NCBI GenBank assembly: GCA_016744015.1
Contig: JADGFD010000013.1
Span: 21,419 to 85,418, forward strand
Direction: 5' to 3'
DNA from: Paracoccaceae bacterium
Lineage (GTDB): Bacteria > Pseudomonadota > Alphaproteobacteria > Rhodobacterales > Rhodobacteraceae
DNA length: 64,000 nucleotides
Shown: positions 17,009-27,100 of the stretch, piece by piece
Layout of the letters: each line of letters opens with the position of its first letter
Position numbering within the stretch: the first letter of the stretch is position 1
Position numbers and translations under genes: made by a program
The notes under the pieces: generated by a model
Databases searched by the model: none
Told to the model about the DNA's origin: nothing
What the model saw: the letters and a program-made list of their open reading frames with translations, nothing else

Positions 17009-17605
17009 ATGCCAACCCAAAATAAAATGATGACCCGCCGCCAATTTGGCAAAGCGCTGGGGGCCTCTAGCCTTATGCTGCCGCTGCTATCTCCGGCCAT
17101 GCTGCGCGCGCAAGCGACCGTTGGCACAGAAACAGAGGCGCCTCAGTTTGTCTCCAATGCTTTTGTGACCAAAAACTGGCAGGATCATTTCAGCAGCCGC
17201 CGTAAGGGCGCTATCTTGGTGGATACCTATGGGCGGGTGCTGCATTATTGGTCGGAAGACGGTGAAACCTACATGATTTTTCCAACCTCGGTGCCGGTAT
17301 CAGAAAGCCTGACGCGGCGCGGCCGCACCACCATTACGCGTAAAGTGGTTGGCCCCGAATGGCGGCCAACGCCAAACATGCTTCGGCGAGACCCTGAGCT
17401 GCCCCCCTATGTGGGCCCCGGGCCAGAAAACCCGCTTGGTACCCACGCGCTTTATCTGGGCTGGCAATACTACCGGATTCATGGCACAAACGACACTCGC
17501 AAGATCGGGCGGCAGGCCTCAAACGGCTGTATTGGCCTCTATAATGAGGATATTTCGACGCTATTTGAGCTTGCTAAAGTGGGCACACAGGTGCTTTTAG
17601 TTTAA
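17009..17605 (+). CDS. L,D-transpeptidase family protein (YkuD domain)
   Basis: A 198-aa exported protein; ATG at 17009 or the ATG at 17027 are both possible, the latter beginning directly with the Tat-like MTRRQFGKALGASSLML. Catalytic residues are present: His158 in YYRIHGTND and Cys174 in ASNGCIGLYNED. The WRPTPNMLRRDPELPPYVGPG segment and LGTHALYLG are typical of the longer alphaproteobacterial YkuD proteins. Divergent from the CAP gene. A terminator-like hairpin lies 40 bp after the stop. Confidence 0.92.
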   Translation: MPTQNKMMTRRQFGKALGASSLMLPLLSPAMLRAQATVGTETEAPQFVSNAFVTKNWQDHFSSRRKGAILVDTYGRVLHYWSEDGETYMIFPTSVPVSESLTRRGRTTITRKVVGPEWRPTPNMLRRDPELPPYVGPGPENPLGTHALYLGWQYYRIHGTNDTRKIGRQASNGCIGLYNEDISTLFELAKVGTQVLLV

Positions 17606-17645
17606 CTTTGCACCTTAACACACTCAAAAAACATGCTTTAATTGC

Positions 17646-17680
17646 AAAAAACCTACACCTGTTGCCAGTGTGGTTTTTTT
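17646..17680. terminator. rho-independent terminator (bidirectional type)
   Basis: The sequence A-run, AACC-t-ACAC, a 9-nt loop, GTGT-GGTT, T-run forms a stem with one bulge flanked by A's on the left and seven T's on the right. It lies downstream of the L,D-transpeptidase gene. Confidence 0.6.
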
Positions 17681-17776
17681 CTTGCCTAAAGCCTTGAATA
17701 GCGCGATATTAACAGTGCATTCACGCTAACGAGTTGGCTGATAAATAGCCGAATACCTTTATTAAGGAATAGATAT

Positions 17777-17980
17777 ATGAAAATCATACTCACCACATTC
17801 GCAACCTTAGCGAGCGCCACATCTGCCTTTGCAGGGGCCGTAACTTTTGTAGCCCCTGAAGTCGTGGCTATCGAAGAGCCGGCCCGCATGGGCGGCTCTG
17901 GCGCATGGTTGATCCCGCTTATCATTGCTGCAGTTATTCTGCTGGCTGTGACGCAAAACAATAATAGTGTAGACCTATAA
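17777..17980 (+). CDS. tandem mini-membrane protein, copy 1
   Basis: A 67-aa protein with a Sec signal peptide (about residues 1-20, ending ASAFAG) and a single C-terminal membrane segment GAWLIPLIIAAVILLAVTQ followed by a very short tail. Between them is the conserved block VTFVAPEVVAIEEPARMGGSG, shared almost letter for letter with the next two genes. Preceded by AAGGAAT. The family is not one I can name. The lack of basic residues after the hydrophobic segment argues against a sorting-signal (exosortase-type) tail. Probably an inner-membrane or envelope peptide. Confidence 0.8.
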   Translation: MKIILTTFATLASATSAFAGAVTFVAPEVVAIEEPARMGGSGAWLIPLIIAAVILLAVTQNNNSVDL

Positions 17981-18001
17981 ATCTTGTTGAGGAGACAGAA
18001 A

Positions 18002-18208
18002 ATGAAACTATTTGCAATGACCGCCGCAGCGCTTGCCGCTGGCACATCCGCCTTTGCCGGTGACGTAACTTTTGTAGCCCCCGAAGTGGTTGCCATCGAA
18101 GAGCCCGCCCGCATGGGTGGCTCTGGCGCATGGTTGATCCCACTTATTATTGCTGCTGTTATCTTGCTTGCTGTTACGCAAGGCGAAGACAACACCGTAG
18201 GCAATTAG
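18002..18208 (+). CDS. tandem mini-membrane protein, copy 2
   Basis: A 68-aa paralog of the preceding gene, starting at the ATG at 18002 after GAGGAGA. Signal peptide MKLFAMTAAALAAGTSAFAG; the core DVTFVAPEVVAIEEPARM and the membrane segment are nearly identical to copy 1, while the last residues differ (GEDNTVGN). The start lies 21 bp after the copy 1 stop, so all three copies are likely on one transcript. Confidence 0.8.
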   Translation: MKLFAMTAAALAAGTSAFAGDVTFVAPEVVAIEEPARMGGSGAWLIPLIIAAVILLAVTQGEDNTVGN

Positions 18209-18218
18209 GAGATTTAAA

Positions 18219-18434
18219 ATGAAAAAGCTCGCATCTATCGCCGCTGCCTTGATGGCCGGCACATCTGCCATTGCTGGCTCGGTAACCTATGTTGCCCCGG
18301 AAGTTGTCGCCATTGAAGAACCCGCCCGCATGGGTGGCTCTGGCGCTTGGTTGATCCCACTCATTATCGCAGCTGTGGTTTTGCTTGCCGTTACGCAAAA
18401 TGACGATCCAGCACCCGTCATTCTCACTCAATAA
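18219..18434 (+). CDS. tandem mini-membrane protein, copy 3
   Basis: A 71-aa third paralog, 10 bp after copy 2, with an AGGAG site. Signal peptide MKKLASIAAALMAGTSAIAG, core SVTYVAPEVVAIEEPARM, the same membrane segment, and a longer tail (NDDPAPVILTQ). The strong terminator immediately behind closes the three-gene unit. Confidence 0.8.
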   Translation: MKKLASIAAALMAGTSAIAGSVTYVAPEVVAIEEPARMGGSGAWLIPLIIAAVVLLAVTQNDDPAPVILTQ

Positions 18435-18440
18435 AAATTC

Positions 18441-18462
18441 GGGCGCTTCGGCGCCCTTTTTT
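18441..18462 (+). terminator. rho-independent terminator with TTCG tetraloop
   Basis: GGGCGC-TTCG-GCGCCC followed by six T's. It closes the tandem peptide operon and overlaps the stop codon of the convergent yjbF-like gene by 2 bp. Confidence 0.92.
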
Positions 18463-19162
18463 ACGGGGTATAAGGCTCCAAAATATCGATTTCGATCATG
18501 CCCTGATCTGGCCCAAGCCACTGGGCGGATTGCATGATCTGGCCGTCATTCATTACGAGATGCACATTGGTAAAGCGCTGCCCGTCGCCCGCGCAGCGCG
18601 ATTTCATAACCGTTGTGTCAAAGGTCTTGTCTAGTAGCTCCAGCTCAAAAGCCGGGCCTTTGCTAAAGCGGCAGGTTACCGAAATCAGCCGCCCACCTGG
18701 GGTATCTCCGGTAAAACGATAATCGCGCGTAACAGACTCGCGCCAATCATCTGGGGGGGTTAGCACCGTAACCGGGTCACCCACATCAGTGCGCAATGAG
18801 AGCATATCAAAGCCAATGGCGCGGCTCGCCGTTATCAGGCTGCCCTGAAGGGTCATGGTTTGCTGAAGCTGCGAGGCATAGGTGACATAGTCATCATTTA
18901 CCGCGCGGCCATAAAGCATAACACCTCTGGTATCTTCGCCCACACGCGCACGAATAATCGCAAGGCCGGTCTCTTTGATTTTCTCGAAGGTTACCACAAT
19001 TTGCGGGCGGGCGGCGGTCTCTGCGGCGGCTGCTTCGGCTTCACGCCGCGCGCCGGGCTTTACCTTTTGCCACACAGCCGAAATAATCGGGTTGGTATTC
19101 CCCCCGCTCGAACAGCCTGAAAGCGCCGTGACCACGGCCAATGCGCCAAGTCCTAACTTCAT
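18461..19162 (-). CDS. YjbF-like polysaccharide lipoprotein
   Basis: A 233-aa lipoprotein of the YjbF/GfcB group (group 4 capsule/exopolysaccharide). The ATG at 19162 overlaps the stop of the upstream yjbH-like gene as ATGA and gives signal peptide MKLGLGALAVVTALSGCSSG with lipobox LSGC. The family-like core includes GLAIIRARVGEDTRGVMLYG, VLTPPDDWRESVTRDYRF and MNDGQIMQSAQWLGPDQGMIEIDIL. It probably sits at the outer membrane and works with YjbH in export or modification of an extracellular polysaccharide. Confidence 0.8.
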   Translation of the reverse strand: MKLGLGALAVVTALSGCSSGGNTNPIISAVWQKVKPGARREAEAAAAETAARPQIVVTFEKIKETGLAIIRARVGEDTRGVMLYGRAVNDDYVTYASQLQQTMTLQGSLITASRAIGFDMLSLRTDVGDPVTVLTPPDDWRESVTRDYRFTGDTPGGRLISVTCRFSKGPAFELELLDKTFDTTVMKSRCAGDGQRFTNVHLVMNDGQIMQSAQWLGPDQGMIEIDILEPYTP

Positions 19163-21243
19163 TGCCAATAAGCCCCCCAAGTCTCGTAATAATCGGTGGT
19201 ATCATTGCCCCGAATGGTCGAATAAAGCCGATTGTTGATATTGAGCTTTGCGCCACCATCATTACCATAGCCACCAAAGGCAACAGTTGTGGCGGCGCGG
19301 CTTTCAAAGGGCAGTGTCCAGTTAAACGGAATGCGCAAGCGGATGCCTTTATCAAAGTTGCCTTCGCCAAAATCAGCGAAGCTTACATCGGTGAGGGTCA
19401 TATAGCCCGCGACTTCCCAGCCATTGGTAAAACGGCGCGAGAGCGTAAAAGTCCCGCCCCAGTCTCCGGCCAAATAGCGGCCTACATCCACTTGTGCTTC
19501 CAGCCCGTTCCAACCGGTATTCCAATAAAGCGAGGCATGACCAGTCACGGTTTCATAGGCTTGAAAACCAAAGAAAGACTCAAAATCCCGCTGTTTTACA
19601 TAGGCGATTTCGGCCCCGAGACCCCAATTTTGGGTGGCAGGTTTCCAAAGCAGCTCGGCATCTATGCCGCCAAACATGCGCTCTAGGTAACCCGCTGAAA
19701 CCCGCGCATAAAGGCTAGGCGCAATTTTGGTTTGGAAATCAGCCGTTAAACGCCCAACCACGGGGCGCGAGCTATTGTAAAGGCCGGCATCAGAGCGCAC
19801 ATGCGGCAGTGGGCTTAGGTTTATGCCCGCGCCGTCACCGATATTGCCCAACAGCTTTTGCGTTACCGAAAGGTTAAGCGCAAAAGCGTCAGACACTTGA
19901 TATTGCGCTGTGCCGGTTAAAATCAGGTCAAGCTCGCCCAGCCCACCAGCATTAAACAGGTTCACCGGAATGTTGGGACTAATGCGCCAGCTAAAGCGCT
20001 TATCAATCTCGCGCTCCCAAACACCTTCACCTGCAATATGATAAGGGGCCGAGCTAAAAGCGGTGGTGTTAAAGCTATCCGGCCCCGCATTGGGGCGGTC
20101 AACCTGCGCTTCAAGGTCGGCCCGCTTGATTTCCATGGTGGTGGTCGGCAGGTTGCCAGACATCATGGTAATGCGGAAAACCTCAACAGATGGTGGGGTT
20201 GAGCCTGCCAGCACACGGGCCAAACGGCCCACAGCCATGGGCTGGCGGGTGTATTTATTATTGCTCACATAAAGCTCAAGCGTGTCGCCGCTGATCCGGC
20301 CTTCCTGCACAATTAGGCCGTCAGGCTCAAGTGCGCTGGCCAGAATTTCCATCATTTTTTTGCGCACAACCGGCACGGCGGCCCAAGATACATCGCGGCT
20401 ATAATCAGCCAAACGGGCATTTACCGGCGCGGGGCCTACGCCGAGATCTTGTGGGGTGATGGGCTGGTTTGGGTTGCCAGAAAAGGTGACCCTGAAGCCA
20501 AGGTCCGAGCCGTAGTTATAATAAGCCGCCAACGAAAGATGGCTCCCGAGGCGGTATTCGGCCCCAAGGTTAAACGGCGAGTTTCGGGTGAAATCACCAA
20601 AAGCTTGCTCGCCGGTGTAGGCGTCGGAGGAATACTCTGCCTTTAGCGTCAGATTGTTGAGCGGCGTTTGCCACTCAACTCCGCCAAAAAGCGCGGCATC
20701 GCCTGTAAACATATGCGAGACCCCAAGCGCATTATCAACTGCAGGTCGCGTACCTGTGCTAAATACCGGATTAGATGACCCAAGGCGGCCCCAGCCGAGG
20801 CCGGCCGTAATCCGCAGGTTTTCCCCGATGCTTTTGGTGGCCACAATGTATTCCGAAGCCGTTGGGCCGTTGGACAGGAAATCCTGAAAACCAATGGCAA
20901 TAGCGGGGCGAATATCGCCTTCATCTACAAGGCGGAATTTGAGGTCCAGCGTGTTGTCCCCAAAAGAGGCCCCCGGCGCTGTCCAGTCATCAAGGCTGAT
21001 GATGCGGGCCGAAACCTCAATATTGGGCAAAAGTTGAAAATTAAGCGCGCCGCCAGAGCGGGTGCCATTATTGAGAAAAGACCACGAGGTCTGGCCATCA
21101 GGCTGCATGGCAGCGTTGGGCATATCAATAATGCCGATAGAGCCAGAGCTGCTAAAGCTCGGCGCAAAGCCCTGTGCTAGCGCCGCCACAGGCATTGCCG
21201 CAAGCAGTGCCGAGATGGCAACCATTGTTTTGCGAACCATCAT
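19159..21243 (-). CDS. YjbH-domain outer-membrane protein
   Basis: A 694-aa exported protein; the ATG at 21243 has GAGGGG five to six bases upstream. Signal peptide MVAISALLAAMPVAALAQG. The rest is a long beta-strand-rich chain with many aromatic-ended strands, SGSIGIIDMPNAAMQPDGQ near the N-terminus and repeated YNNGF-type barrel segments, ending in an aromatic residue pair (YWQ), as for outer-membrane barrels of the YjbH family. It heads the pair yjbH-yjbF, with coupling at the overlap. YjbH proteins act in exopolysaccharide export. Confidence 0.85.
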   Translation of the reverse strand: MMVRKTMVAISALLAAMPVAALAQGFAPSFSSSGSIGIIDMPNAAMQPDGQTSWSFLNNGTRSGGALNFQLLPNIEVSARIISLDDWTAPGASFGDNTLDLKFRLVDEGDIRPAIAIGFQDFLSNGPTASEYIVATKSIGENLRITAGLGWGRLGSSNPVFSTGTRPAVDNALGVSHMFTGDAALFGGVEWQTPLNNLTLKAEYSSDAYTGEQAFGDFTRNSPFNLGAEYRLGSHLSLAAYYNYGSDLGFRVTFSGNPNQPITPQDLGVGPAPVNARLADYSRDVSWAAVPVVRKKMMEILASALEPDGLIVQEGRISGDTLELYVSNNKYTRQPMAVGRLARVLAGSTPPSVEVFRITMMSGNLPTTTMEIKRADLEAQVDRPNAGPDSFNTTAFSSAPYHIAGEGVWEREIDKRFSWRISPNIPVNLFNAGGLGELDLILTGTAQYQVSDAFALNLSVTQKLLGNIGDGAGINLSPLPHVRSDAGLYNSSRPVVGRLTADFQTKIAPSLYARVSAGYLERMFGGIDAELLWKPATQNWGLGAEIAYVKQRDFESFFGFQAYETVTGHASLYWNTGWNGLEAQVDVGRYLAGDWGGTFTLSRRFTNGWEVAGYMTLTDVSFADFGEGNFDKGIRLRIPFNWTLPFESRAATTVAFGGYGNDGGAKLNINNRLYSTIRGNDTTDYYETWGAYWQ

Positions 21244-21320
21244 TTTACCCCTCACCGAATCTATCTTCTAAAACAGACTCTATTTTTAACCTGATTCTGC
21301 CTGCGGGGTAAGATGATTCG

Positions 21321-22154
21321 TCAGCGATCGGCGCGCTCTTGCGCAAGCAGGGTTTTGAGGCCGGCCTTATAGTCAGGATAGCGGAGTTGCACGCCGAGCT
21401 CCTCCTTGATCCGCGCATTGCTCACCTGCTTGGATTCCGCATAAAAACTGCGTGCCATGGGGGTCAGGTCAGCGGTTTCAAAATCAAGCGTTGGCGGCAT
21501 GGGAAGGCCAAGCAGCTCAGCCGCGTGGCCGATCACATCTTGCGGCGGAGCTGGGTCATTATCACAGACATTATAGATTTGGCCGGGGTTAGGCTGGGCA
21601 ATAGATGCCGCAACCGTTTGGGCAATGTCTTCCACATGTATGCGGCTAAAGACTTGGCTTTCCTTTATGATGCGCCGCGCCGTGCCATTGCGCACCTTGG
21701 CAAAAGGCCCGCGTTCAGGCCCATAAATACCCGCAAGGCGGAAGATATGCACAGGCAGGCCATGGGCCTTGTGCAGGTTCATCCACTGGTCTTCAGCCGC
21801 AACGCGGTGGTGGCCACGGGTGGTGGCGGGGGTGAGCGGCGTGGTCTCATCCACCCATGCGCCGCCGTGGTCACCATATACGCCGGTGGTGGAAAGATAG
21901 CCAAGCCAAGCCGGTTTGACCGCCAGAATTTCTGCCTCCAGCCTTGCCAAAAACGGGTCTCCGTTTTTGTCCGGTGCCGCGCTAACAAGGATGTGGGTCG
22001 CCCAGTCAAGCGTGGCAGAAATGTCACTGCCTGGCCACTGAATGAGGCCAGATTCGGCCTTGCGGCTGGTGCCGCGCACGTCCCAACCCAAGCCACGCAT
22101 ATGCGTGGCAACTACGCGGCCCGTATAGCCAAGACCCAATATAAGTAGCTTCAT
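21321..22154 (-). CDS. NAD(P)-dependent epimerase/SDR-like protein (YeeZ type)
   Basis: A 277-aa atypical short-chain dehydrogenase. The Rossmann start [21 protein letters not shown] carries a GxGYxG dinucleotide motif. [16 protein letters not shown] holds the usual active-site Tyr region, and [15 protein letters not shown] is typical of the YeeZ group. The C-terminus [16 protein letters not shown] matches the same group. Its start overlaps the queG stop by 4 bp, giving a GST-queG-SDR order in one direction. The substrate is unknown. Confidence 0.85.
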   Translation of the reverse strand: MKLLILGLGYTGRVVATHMRGLGWDVRGTSRKAESGLIQWPGSDISATLDWATHILVSAAPDKNGDPFLARLEAEILAVKPAWLGYLSTTGVYGDHGGAWVDETTPLTPATTRGHHRVAAEDQWMNLHKAHGLPVHIFRLAGIYGPERGPFAKVRNGTARRIIKESQVFSRIHVEDIAQTVAASIAQPNPGQIYNVCDNDPAPPQDVIGHAAELLGLPMPPTLDFETADLTPMARSFYAESKQVSNARIKEELGVQLRYPDYKAGLKTLLAQERADR

Positions 22155-23179
22155 AAAAGTCTCTCCAATGCCCAGCTTGCCGCATCTTTTACCGTGTCGT
22201 CAGGGTCGCTCACCAATGGGCGCGCCGCCGCGGCCAAGCTGGCATCACCTGAATTTCCAATAGCGTAGAGCACATTGCGAATAAAGCTGTTGCGGCCAAT
22301 GCGCTTAATCGGCGAGCCCGCAAAAACCTCGCGGAAATCAGCGTCACTCAGCGCTACCAGATGCTCTAACTTGGGGCAACGCAGCTCGATACGCGCCCAA
22401 TAATTCGCATCCCGCGAGACCTGCGCAAACTTGTTCCACGGGCAGGCCGCGAGGCAGTCGTCACAGCCATATATCCGGTTGCCCATAAGCGGGCGCAAGG
22501 CTGGGTCTACCGGGCCTTTTTGCTCAATGGTCAGGTAGGAAATACACTTACGCGGGTCGAGCTTATAGGGCGCGATGAAGGCATCCGTAGGGCAGGCATC
22601 AAGGCAAGATTGGCAATTGCCGCAATGGTCCGGTTCTGCCGTGTCTTTGGGTAAATCAAGGGTCGTAAATATAGCACCCAGGAAAAACCAGCTGCCAAGG
22701 CGGCGGCTCACCACATTGGTGTGCTTGCCCTGCCAGCCAAGCCCTGCCGCCTGTGCCAGCGGCTTTTCCATCACCGGCGCGGTGTCCACAAACACCTTAA
22801 TATCGCAAGGCTCTTGCTCTATCAGCCAACGGCCCAGCCGCTTAAGGCGTTTTTTCAGCGGGTCGTGATAATCTTTATTGCGGGCATAGACCGAGATATT
22901 GCCACGGTCCTTCATCGGCAATAGCCGCAGCGGATCTTCATCGGGGCCATAATTATCGGCCAGCATAATCACCGAGCGCGCCTCGGGCCAAAGTGCCTTG
23001 GGAGAGCCGCGCCACTCTGCACGCCGCTCCATCCAGCCCATCTCGCCATGCAGGCCCGCCTTCAGGAACTCCTGCAAGCGCCCAGCCGTTTCGGGCATAG
23101 CGTCTGGCGCGCAAATGCCAACATCGGAAAAGCCGACCTCCAGCGCCATGCTGCGCAAGCGGTTGGCAAGGTCTTCCAC
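22151..23179 (-). CDS. queG: epoxyqueuosine reductase
   Basis: QueG performs the last step of queuosine tRNA modification, reducing epoxyqueuosine with a cobalamin cofactor and two [4Fe-4S] clusters. The 342-aa protein shows both cluster motifs: [16 protein letters not shown] and, with CISY and [16 protein letters not shown], the second set. DNYGP and [25 protein letters not shown] are family segments, and a HEAT-like C-terminal domain ends in [15 protein letters not shown]. Length is normal. Directly downstream of the GST gene and overlapping the SDR gene. Confidence 0.95.
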   Translation of the reverse strand: MEDLANRLRSMALEVGFSDVGICAPDAMPETAGRLQEFLKAGLHGEMGWMERRAEWRGSPKALWPEARSVIMLADNYGPDEDPLRLLPMKDRGNISVYARNKDYHDPLKKRLKRLGRWLIEQEPCDIKVFVDTAPVMEKPLAQAAGLGWQGKHTNVVSRRLGSWFFLGAIFTTLDLPKDTAEPDHCGNCQSCLDACPTDAFIAPYKLDPRKCISYLTIEQKGPVDPALRPLMGNRIYGCDDCLAACPWNKFAQVSRDANYWARIELRCPKLEHLVALSDADFREVFAGSPIKRIGRNSFIRNVLYAIGNSGDASLAAAARPLVSDPDDTVKDAASWALERLL

Positions 23180-23845
23180 CTAAAAATCCAGATCACTATA
23201 ATGGTCGGGCGGCACAAAACCAGTTACCTGATCACTAAGCAATGGCCGGAAAGACGGGCGGGATTTGATCCGCGCATACCATTCTTTTACGTTTTTATTG
23301 CGTAGCCAGTCCACGTCATTCACATAGTCAAGCGTGCTCAAATGCGCCGCAGCGGTGAAATCAGCAATGGTCATCGTATTGCCCGCCAGCCAATCACGGG
23401 TTTCTAGCAGCCACCCCATGTAATCAAGGTGATACTTGATGTTTTTGCTACCTGCTTTAATTTTGGTGCTATCAGGATAGCCTGTGCCCATCAGCTTTTT
23501 GTTGATGCGCTCATAGACCAGATTCGCCGTCACTTCATGGTGGAACTTGTCATCAAACCACCCCATCAGGCGGCGCGCTTCGGCCCGCGCTGCTGGGTCT
23601 TTTGGCAAAAGCGCGGGCTCGGGCTGGGTTTCTTCGAGATATTCAAAAATCGCCGAGGACTCGCCCAGCACAAAGTGGCCATTGCGCAGCACCGGAATTT
23701 GCCCCGCGGGGTTGAGCCGCAAAAAATCCAGCCGCTTTTCCCAGTATTTCTCCTCGACCAACTCCACATCAATCTTCTTTTCTCCCAGAATCAGGCGGGT
23801 TTTTCGGCAAAAAGGCGAAAGCGGAAGGTGGTATAGGCGAAACAT
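23180..23845 (-). CDS. glutathione S-transferase family protein, FzlA-like
   Basis: A 221-aa protein; the family start is the ATG at 23845 (MFRLYHLPLSPFCRK), not the upstream in-frame codons. N-terminal thioredoxin-fold GST domain with PVLRNGHFVLGESSAIFEYLEE, then an all-helical C-terminal domain with WLAGNTMTIADFTAAAHL. The C-terminus ends in HYSDLDF, like alphaproteobacterial FzlA, an FtsZ-binding GST homolog acting in division; this assignment is by resemblance of the tail and neighbourhood and is moderate. It abuts queG. Confidence 0.8.
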   Translation of the reverse strand: MFRLYHLPLSPFCRKTRLILGEKKIDVELVEEKYWEKRLDFLRLNPAGQIPVLRNGHFVLGESSAIFEYLEETQPEPALLPKDPAARAEARRLMGWFDDKFHHEVTANLVYERINKKLMGTGYPDSTKIKAGSKNIKYHLDYMGWLLETRDWLAGNTMTIADFTAAAHLSTLDYVNDVDWLRNKNVKEWYARIKSRPSFRPLLSDQVTGFVPPDHYSDLDF

Positions 23846-24187
23846 ATCGGCTCCAAGTTTTTGGGCCTGAATAATGGCGGTTTTGCACCGCAAATTCAAG
23901 AGGCTGAAAATGGCGCGAGGCATGGGATGCGCCGGTATCTGCGCATCACGTTTGGAGCCTTCCTCACTCGACCTTGCTTCTATAACTACGCTCCTAGGAT
24001 AGTAGTTATGATACTATTACGTTTTAACATTATAAATCATATGGTTAAAGCAAAAAATCGGACAAGCTTTCTGCGTAACAGCCGCAAGCCGCAGAGCCAA
24101 CACAGCCAATCAAGCGGAGTATTTCAGGCAGGCAAATATTGGCCCTCGGGGAAAATGGCACATTGAGGCCGCATATAGCGGCCCCAT
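23846..24187. other. GST-gltB intergenic region
   Basis: No gene is supported. It holds the GST promoter side (reading leftward) and the inverted repeats listed separately; the right part follows the gltB stop and shows no clear hairpin terminator. Confidence 0.5.
23982..24017. promoter_or_regulatory. nested inverted repeats upstream of the GST gene
   Basis: ATAACTAC (23982-23989) pairs with GTAGTTAT (24002-24009) across 12 nt, and ATAGTA (23999-24004) pairs with TACTAT (24012-24017). These two overlapping inverted repeats lie 140-170 bp before the GST start and share the GTAGT element. They look like a tandem operator; the binding protein is unknown. Confidence 0.4.
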
Positions 24188-27100
24188 TCAGGCGCTCTGC
24201 GCGTCTACGTCGTCAATTAGCGGCTGAGGCAGGCGCGAAAGCATTTCTTTCGGACATACCTGCTTAAAATGCTTGTGAATGCGCTCCCAATTGCGCAGCA
24301 TCTCGGTAGCCAGCAGGGAGCCGGTCTCCCGCTCGTGCTGCTCGATCAGGTAGACCAACTCACTCTCCCAATAAGCAGATTGCAGGGTTTGGCAGATCAC
24401 TGTCTCGCTATTCATCCGCGTTTCAAATGTGCCGTCAGGATCATAAACATAAGCCATGCCGCCGGTCATGCCTGCACCAAAGTTATCGCCCACCGGACCA
24501 AGGATCACCGCCATGCCGCCGGTCATGTACTCACAGCCATTAGAGCCACAGCCCTCAACTACGACTTTTGCACCGGAATTTCGCACGCAAAAGCGCTCAC
24601 CCGCGCGGCCATTGGCAAACAGGTAGCCATCAGTGGCACCATAAAGCACGGTGTTGCCAATGATGGTATTTTCAGCGGCCACAAGCGCGCTGGTAAGCGG
24701 TGGGCGCACCACAATCGTGCCGCCCGAAAGGCCTTTGCCCACATAATCATTGGCATCACCCGAAACCTCAATCTTAAGTCCTGGCACCGCAAACGCCCCC
24801 AAGCTTTGCCCGGCAGAGCCGGACAATTTAACACTCAGATGGTTGGCTTGTAGCTCGTTTAGCATGCCAAAGCGCTGCACAATATGGCTGGAAACCCGCG
24901 CCCCAATAGTGCGATGCGTGTTTTGCACGGCATAGGAAAGCTGCATCTTTTCGCCATCCTTAAAAAACGGCTCGGCGTCACGCAAAATGAGCGCATCCAG
25001 CGTATCCGGCACAAATTGCCGCTCGCGGTTGCGGTCATAGTCAATGTCGTGGCCCTCATCAACGCTGATCAGCATCGGGTTGAGGTCAAGGTCGTCCAAG
25101 TGCTCAGACCCGCGCGAAACCTGTGAAAGCAAATCAGCTCGCCCGATCACATCATTAAGCGACCGCGCCCCGATGCTGGCCAGCACTTCCCGCACTTCTT
25201 GCGCATAAAAAGTGATCAGATTCACCACTTTATCGGCCGTGCCTTCAAACTTCTCACGCAGGCGCTCGTCTTGCACACAAATGCCCACAGGGCAGGTGTT
25301 GGACTGGCACTGCCGCACCATAATACAGCCCATCGCAATCAGCGCCGCCGTGCCAATGCCAAACTCCTCGGCGCCCATCATGGCCGCGATCACAATGTCG
25401 CGCCCGGTACGGAGCCCGCCATCAGTGCGCAGGGTTACGCGGCCGCGCAGGCCGTTCATCGCCAAAACCTGATGCGCCTCGGTCAGGCCCATCTCCCATG
25501 GCAGGCCCACATATTTAATGCTGGTGGCAGGGCTGGCCCCCGTGCCACCATTATGGCCTGCTATCAAAATCACATCAGCCTTGGCCTTGGCCACACCGGC
25601 GGCAATGGTGCCCACGCCCGATTGCGCTACGAGCTTCACACAGATCTTGGCGCGCGGGTTGATTTGTTTGAGGTCATAAATCAGCTGGGCCAAATCTTCG
25701 ATACTGTAAATATCGTGGTGCGGTGGCGGGGATATCAGGGTTACGCCCTCTGTCGAATGGCGCAGCCGTGCGATAAGTGCATTCACTTTGATGCCGGGCA
25801 GTTGCCCACCCTCGCCGGGTTTGGCCCCCTGCGCGACCTTAATCTCGATCTCTTCACACTGGTTCAAATATTCTGCCGTCACCCCAAACCGGCCAGAGGC
25901 CACCTGCTTGATTTTGGCTGACGGATTATCGCCGTTTGGCTCAGGGTGAAAATGCGCAGGGTCTTCGCCGCCCTCACCCGAGTTGGACTTCGCCCCAATT
26001 CGGTTCATCGCAATGTTCAGGGTTTTATGCGCTTCAGGGCTCAGCGCGCCAAGGCTCATGCCCGGTGTTACAAATCGCTTGCGGATCGTGGTAATGCTCT
26101 CGACCTCGTCCACCGAAATAGGCTCGGCTTTGGTTTTGAAATCCAGCAAATCCCGTAGGTTAATCGGCGGGTTGGCCTGCATAGCTGCCGAATATTTCTT
26201 CCAGAGGTCAAAGGAATTGCGTGCGCAGGCCTCTTGTAACAAGTGCATATTGGTCGATTGCCACGCATGGGTTTCCCCGCTTTTACGCAGCTTGTAAAAG
26301 CCGCCAATATCCAGCGTATCTTGCCCGCCGAGCCAGCCCTTGGCATGAACAGCACGAATTTTCTGCTCGATACCAGAAATACCAATACCGGAAATACGGC
26401 TCATCATGCCGGGGAAATATTCGGCCACCATGGCGCGAGAAAGGCCCACGGCCTCAAAGTTCAACCCGCCACGATAAGACGAAATAACTGATATTCCCAT
26501 TTTGGACATGATCTTCAGCAAGCCTTGGTCAATCGCCTCGCGGTAACGCCCAATCGCATCCTCCAGAGGGCCATCAAGCAAGCCACGGTTCACGCGGTCT
26601 GTAATGCTGTCCTCAGCCAAATAGGCATTTACGGTGGTCGCACCGCCGCCGATCAGCACAGCAAAATACTGTGAATCCAAGCACTCGGCAGAGCGCACAT
26701 TTACCGAGGCAAACGTGCGCAGCCCTTTGCGCACGAGCCAACTATGCACCGCCGAATTTGCCAAAATCATCGGCATCGGCACCTTTTCGGCACTCTGGTG
26801 TTCGTCAGTCAAAATCAGGTGGGTTGACCCCGCCCGCACAGCCTCTTCAGCCTGTTGGCGAAGGCCCTCAAGCGCCTCTTGCAGGTTGCCGTCCACGGGG
26901 AATGTGCAGTCAATCACCGTGGCACTATCGCCAAAATATTTCATCATCGCCTTTAGCCGCGCATTACTCACAAACGGGCTATCGAGCATAACAATCTCGG
27001 TTTGTGCCGAGGATTGGTCAAGCACGTTTTTGAGGTTGCCAAAGCGGGTTTTCAGACTCATCACGCGATATTCGCGCAGGCTATCAATCGGCGGGTTAGT

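Noticed and set aside
17777..18434. Repeated 60-70 bp blocks resembling a CRISPR-like array
   Set aside because: The repeats are coding cores of three tandem genes with normal starts; spacing and content are not CRISPR.
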